In this document: positions 60,508-64,000 of the stretch, piece by piece
Layout: every line of letters begins with the position of its first letter
How positions within the stretch are numbered: the first letter of the stretch is position 1
Notes under the pieces: model-generated
Database searches by the model: none
The model's input: only the letters and a program-made list of their open reading frames with translations
Told to the model about the DNA's origin: nothing
Made by a program: the position numbers and the translations under genes
Origin: Phycisphaerales bacterium
GTDB lineage: Bacteria > Planctomycetota > Phycisphaerae > Sedimentisphaerales > Anaerobacaceae
NCBI GenBank assembly: GCA_003141315.1
Contig: PLLP01000002.1
Location: 361,283 to 425,282, forward strand
DNA: 64,000 bases
Direction: 5' to 3'

Positions 60508-61029
60508 TTAAAGGCTGGGAAGCCCGTTGTCTCCGCTTATTTTTTTTAACTGCCCGAAAAGCTCTGCGAGGCTCTGGCTGATTACTTTCGTATCGCCGCA
60601 GACGCTCATAAAATTCGTGTCGCCGTCCCACCGCGGCACAACGTGAATATGAAGATGGCCGGGCAATCCCGCTCCGCCGCACCTGCCGAAATTTACCCCG
60701 ACATTGAATCCGTGCGGCTTTATCGCCAGCGATAGCGCCTTCTGCGTTTCTCTCACAAGTTTTATCATTTCGAGCATTTCGTCATCATTGGCTTCGCCAA
60801 AGTCCGCGATGTGTCGCGCAGGGGCTATCAATAAATGGCCGTTGTTATACGGAAACCGGTTCAGCACAACGATAGACTGACTTGTTCGCCAAAGCACAAA
60901 ATTTTTCTGGTCGTCCTCATTATTCCTGAGATTGTGGCATATAAAACATTCACCGCTCTTTTCGAGCCCCTGAATGTAACCTATCCGCCACGGCGCCCAC
61001 AGGTTTTTGCCTTCCAAGTTCACCTCCAC
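60508..61029 (-). CDS. HIT-family protein (Ap4A phosphorylase/hydrolase branch)
   Basis: The N-terminal LWAPWRIGYI motif and CFICHNL identify the branch related to bacterial diadenosine-polyphosphate hydrolases/phosphorylases. The catalytic His triad is in GLPGHLHIHVVPRW. The protein is 173 residues. Its role as a nucleotide-stress-signal hydrolase is inferred from family. It is 34 bases from dgt. Confidence 0.9.
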   Translation of the reverse strand: MEVNLEGKNLWAPWRIGYIQGLEKSGECFICHNLRNNEDDQKNFVLWRTSQSIVVLNRFPYNNGHLLIAPARHIADFGEANDDEMLEMIKLVRETQKALSLAIKPHGFNVGVNFGRCGGAGLPGHLHIHVVPRWDGDTNFMSVCGDTKVISQSLAELFGQLKKISGDNGLPSL

Positions 61030-61045
61030 GAAACTATTGTTGGGG

Positions 61046-61999
61046 TTACTTAATGAGCTTCATCGACAGATGCTGCTTTATGGTTATTTTCGGCTTAAGC
61101 GGTATGATGGACATTACAGCGGTCATCTTCATCTGGTAATCCTGAGTGTAGCCGATGCTTTCGCCCTTATCGATATTAAATAATTCCCGACCGGCACCTG
61201 CCAGTTCCGTAATCTTGCAGTCGCCGTAAAGACCGAAAGGCCCGCTCATTTGAAAGACCCCGGTATATGGTGAAAACCAGTCCTTCAGCGTCGTTTTCGA
61301 CAGTGAATATTCGCTGCTTATCACGGCGACCCGGCCATCGTTCGTATCATTGATATCTTCGAGTTTATAGACGACGTCCCGCCCGGCGTCCATCAAAACC
61401 GGCGTCGGTACAGGTATCGACAGCTGCGACTGCCACTTGTCGCCGGCCTTTACGCCTTTTTTCGGCTCTGGTTTGCTCGATACCGAATCCCACAAAAACA
61501 TCTGTGTTGCCATAAAATCGCTGATGAGATCCGGCTCTTTTGTCCTGCCTTCCGCTTTGCCAGGCCGGAACGCGGTTGCTCCGATTTCCATAATAAGCTT
61601 TTGAAGCTCTTTTCTGTCCTCGATTTTTCCCGAAGGGCCGACCGTCAATTTAAAACTCTTTCCCGCAAGATTTTCTGTTGCCTCTTTCCGCGTTCCTCCC
61701 GTCATTCGGCTTGTCTTTACCGATTCACAGGTCGCCTCGATTATACTCGCACCTTTCGCGTTGACTTTGACCGGCTTATATGCGATTACCGTCTCGAGCG
61801 ATTCGTTGTACCGGCTCGCAGCAGCTTTCGCATCGAGCAAAATTTCTATCTGCCTGCTGGAAACAAATTTATATCGCAGGGTCTTTGACTGGCTGAAATT
61901 TACTGCCAATAATATCTTCCCCGACTTTTCGACCGGCTGTCCGCAGCCGCCGAATAATAAAGCAATAGTAAGTATGGTTAACAATTTTCTCGAAGTCAT
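61046..61999 (-). CDS. Lipoprotein of unknown function (paralogue A)
   Basis: A lipoprotein signal (LTILTIALLFGGCG) gives a mature 300-residue protein. It shares with the next gene the order KTLRYKF, TVGPSGKI, GDKWQS-like and repeated beta strands, e.g. GVKAGDKWQSQLSIPVP. It resembles DUF6263-type lipoproteins from memory. Function unknown. It is 16 bases upstream of the HIT gene, in the same orientation. Confidence 0.75.
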   Translation of the reverse strand: MTSRKLLTILTIALLFGGCGQPVEKSGKILLAVNFSQSKTLRYKFVSSRQIEILLDAKAAASRYNESLETVIAYKPVKVNAKGASIIEATCESVKTSRMTGGTRKEATENLAGKSFKLTVGPSGKIEDRKELQKLIMEIGATAFRPGKAEGRTKEPDLISDFMATQMFLWDSVSSKPEPKKGVKAGDKWQSQLSIPVPTPVLMDAGRDVVYKLEDINDTNDGRVAVISSEYSLSKTTLKDWFSPYTGVFQMSGPFGLYGDCKITELAGAGRELFNIDKGESIGYTQDYQMKMTAVMSIIPLKPKITIKQHLSMKLIK

Positions 62000-62084
62000 A
62001 AATTCGCTTCTTCCGGACGCGAAAACGCAAAATAAAATACGAGCAGGGAATCAATTATCCTTTTAACGATTCCAAAATACTTCC

Positions 62085-63200
62085 CTAATCGACTTTTTCC
62101 AGGCTGTATAGTTCCATTGTGCTTAATTTGATTGTTGATGGCTCACTGCCTGTAGCCTGCGGGTCCGCAACCGTCCATTCCGCCTGAAGCTTTTCATTGT
62201 ACCGTTCGACCTGGCCGCTGCTTAAATCCAGCACAAGCGACCCTGAAAAACTATTATTGCTGTCAAACAGCTTCGTAAGAGGGCTGGTTTCATTCTTTTG
62301 AACAGTTGCAGGCATTCCGTTTATCTCGATGATTGCCTCTTTTTTGCCGCTTTTTTGTTCGATTGCCTTTAACGTATAAACCTTTTCAAAGGCGTTTGCC
62401 CCCATCATCCCGAACGTTACTGTCCGTGAGCTGCTCCATTTATCGCCCGCCGCCAGCTTTTTGCCGTTGGCGTCTGCTATTACCTGTATCTGGTGGCGTT
62501 TCTGGACAACATTTTCCGAGATTAGCTGTTCACCTGCCATGTTCTCTGCTGCGAATCCCACCACCAGTTTCTTTATCTCGTCCAGACCATCGGTTCTGAT
62601 AACCACGCCTGATGGGTTGATAATTATCGTATAGCTTTGTCCGATTAGTCTGCCGAGGATGTTTGCCTGCGGCTGGTTTGTACTGTCAAATCCCACTGCC
62701 AGTACGTTTTTTGTCGTAGCTGTGTACTTTAATGTTTTAATGGTAATCCTGGCTGTTGCGTTCCCGTTCTCATCGACATTTTCTATCTGCTGGCTGAAAG
62801 TCATTTCTGCCCTCGAGCCGCTTTTCCCGCTTTTGAATTGCTCATCCTTGGCTATATCGCCGGCAAAATCCGCGCCTCTCTCCGTTTCCATTATCGATTT
62901 ATATGTCGCCGTCTGCCCCTGCTTGAATTTGAGCATAAGGACAACCGGTTCACCGGCTTTTTCTACTATCTTACCGGGGGCAGTTTCTTTTGCCGCCTTT
63001 ACAGGTTCGATAGCTTTGGTGGCGGCAGTTTCTGCTGTTGGCTTTGCCGGTTCAACGGCCTTTGGCGTCTTTTTTGTTGGCTGCGGCGGAGCAGTTGAAA
63101 CCTTGCTTTCCTTTGCAGGATTAGCGCAGCCTGCCATAAATATCGCTGCCAAAAGGACACTTATTACTGGTAATCTGCTTAAAATTTTTCCTGAACCCAT
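62085..63200 (-). CDS. Lipoprotein of unknown function (paralogue B)
   Basis: The lipoprotein signal (ISVLLAAIFMAGC) is followed by a Pro/Lys/Ala-rich linker (residues about 30-80), then a domain similar to paralogue A: LKFKQGQTATYKSIMETE, INPSGVVIRTDGLDEIKK and AAGDKWSSSRTVTFG. The pair is probably a duplication. Function is unknown; the linker suggests reach from the membrane through the periplasm. Confidence 0.75.
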   Translation of the reverse strand: MGSGKILSRLPVISVLLAAIFMAGCANPAKESKVSTAPPQPTKKTPKAVEPAKPTAETAATKAIEPVKAAKETAPGKIVEKAGEPVVLMLKFKQGQTATYKSIMETERGADFAGDIAKDEQFKSGKSGSRAEMTFSQQIENVDENGNATARITIKTLKYTATTKNVLAVGFDSTNQPQANILGRLIGQSYTIIINPSGVVIRTDGLDEIKKLVVGFAAENMAGEQLISENVVQKRHQIQVIADANGKKLAAGDKWSSSRTVTFGMMGANAFEKVYTLKAIEQKSGKKEAIIEINGMPATVQKNETSPLTKLFDSNNSFSGSLVLDLSSGQVERYNEKLQAEWTVADPQATGSEPSTIKLSTMELYSLEKVD

Positions 63201-63341
63201 CGTTTTTCTCCTTAAAAAAATAATTCAGGGGTAATTATACCCTGTATCCCTCTGAAAACAACCGATTTTCCTTTATTTATAGCCGCCGGTGCGTTAAAAT
63301 TATCCTACCAGGTTAATTTATTTCTTTCGGAGATTATTTAT

Positions 63342-64000
63342 ATGAAAAGTGATACCATAAAAAAAGGTTTTCAGCGAGCCCCTCACAGGGCATTACTTTC
63401 CGCCTGCGGCCTGAAAAAATCCGATTTTGGTAAGCCCTTTATCGGCATCGCCAATAGTTTCTGCGAGATTGTCCCAGGCCACGTTCACCTCAACAAGGTT
63501 GCCCAGATTGTCAAGCAGGCCGTCCGAAAGGCCGGTGGCGTCCCCTTCGAATTCAACACCATCGCCGTTTGCGACGGCATCGCTATGGCACATACCGGTA
63601 TGAAATATTCCCTGCCCTCACGCGAAATCGTCGCCGATTCCGTCGAGACTATGTGCCGCGCCCACTGCTTCGACGGCCTCATCTGCATCCCCAACTGCGA
63701 CAAAATCATTCCCGGTATGCTGATGGCCTCGGTCAGAGTTAATATCCCCACAATTTTCGTTTCAGGCGGACCTATGAAGGCAGGCAAAATGCCTGACGGC
63801 AGGGCGGTTGACCTCATCAGCACCTTTGAAGCCGTTGCTGCCTTCAATGCCGGCAAAATCTCCGAATCGCAGCTCACCGAGATAGAGCAGTTTGCCTGCC
63901 CGACCTGCGGCTCCTGCTCAGGCCTCTTCACCGCAAATTCGATGAACTGCCTTTGCGAGGCTATCGGCATCGCTCTACCCGGCAACGGCACCATCCTCGC
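63342..64000 (+). CDS. ilvD: Dihydroxy-acid dehydratase (3' end beyond window)
   Basis: This Fe-S dehydratase of branched-chain amino-acid synthesis starts [19 protein letters not shown]. The cluster cysteines appear in [23 protein letters not shown] and [19 protein letters not shown]. About 219 residues are present of a usual 550-560. CGGAG at 63328-63332 is the ribosome-binding site. It is divergent from the lipoprotein gene. The frame stays open to the edge. Confidence 0.95.
   Translation, partial: MKSDTIKKGFQRAPHRALLSACGLKKSDFGKPFIGIANSFCEIVPGHVHLNKVAQIVKQAVRKAGGVPFEFNTIAVCDGIAMAHTGMKYSLPSREIVADSVETMCRAHCFDGLICIPNCDKIIPGMLMASVRVNIPTIFVSGGPMKAGKMPDGRAVDLISTFEAVAAFNAGKISESQLTEIEQFACPTCGSCSGLFTANSMNCLCEAIGIALPGNGTIL

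Noticed and set aside
63224..63244. Inverted repeat GGGTAATTATACCC near the ilvD/lipoprotein gap as an operator
   Set aside because: It is only five base pairs per arm, and no regulator or second copy supports it.
1..64000. CRISPR arrays, insertion sequences, phage genes, rRNA
   Set aside because: No repeat-spacer pattern, transposase, integrase or rRNA sequence was seen; the repeats noted are short and not regularly spaced.

Overview
The window is one contiguous piece of a Gram-negative bacterial chromosome. It reads best as a member of the Planctomycetota, probably near the Phycisphaerae/Sedimentisphaerales, but this is inferred from gene style and order and not proven. Supporting features are an outer-membrane porin, lipoprotein signals, a ribosomal protein L22 with a non-standard N-terminal extension, and moderate G+C. 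No phage, insertion sequence, CRISPR array or rRNA gene was seen.

Layout: (1) 1-13257 (+): the distal S10 cluster plus the spc and alpha clusters (rplV to rplQ, with secY, adk, map, infA, rpmJ and rpoA), followed by a HIT-family hydrolase; rpmD (L30) is missing from its usual place. (2) 13365-13999: initiator tRNA and an arsenate-reductase-like gene. (3) 14021-23130 (-): a complete phosphate regulon (phoB-phoR, a porin, pstS-pstC-pstA-pstB-phoU). Three upstream regions carry direct repeats of a TTAACA-like hexamer every 11 bp, which look like PhoB binding sites. (4) 23260-26985 (-): threonine synthase, a HAD protein, a LeuA/homocitrate/Re-citrate-synthase-like enzyme and tRNA-Leu(UAA). (5) 27122-34468: a peptide-use island with an M2-type lipoprotein peptidase, an OPT transporter, an S9 peptidase and a POT transporter. 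(6) 34769-41408 (+): gap, an enlarged NDK, pgk, a terminator, rpe, accD, hisC, hisB. (7) 41446-46978 (+): ispF, cysS, ruvC, a Cys/Met-metabolism PLP enzyme, ruvA, ruvB. (8) 47009-48859 (+): M61 peptidase. (9) 48907-57159 (-): purA, uppS, cdsA, phoH, a PgpH-like HD protein, ybeY, a CNNM/CBS protein and recO, in an order close to the Firmicute phoH-yqfF-ybeY-recO block. (10) 57266-63200 (-): two uncharacterised proteins, pgpA, dgt, a HIT protein and two related lipoproteins. (11) 63342 to the end (+): the start of ilvD.

The most notable signals are the three 11-bp-periodic Pho boxes, a PstA with a helical insert of about 240 residues, an HTH-like extension on L22, and short repeats sitting in frame inside hisC, the S9 peptidase and recO. 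Near-identical AT-rich repeats flank ispF. No single clearly novel defence or biosynthetic system was found; the novelty lies in regulation, domain architecture and repeat biology.
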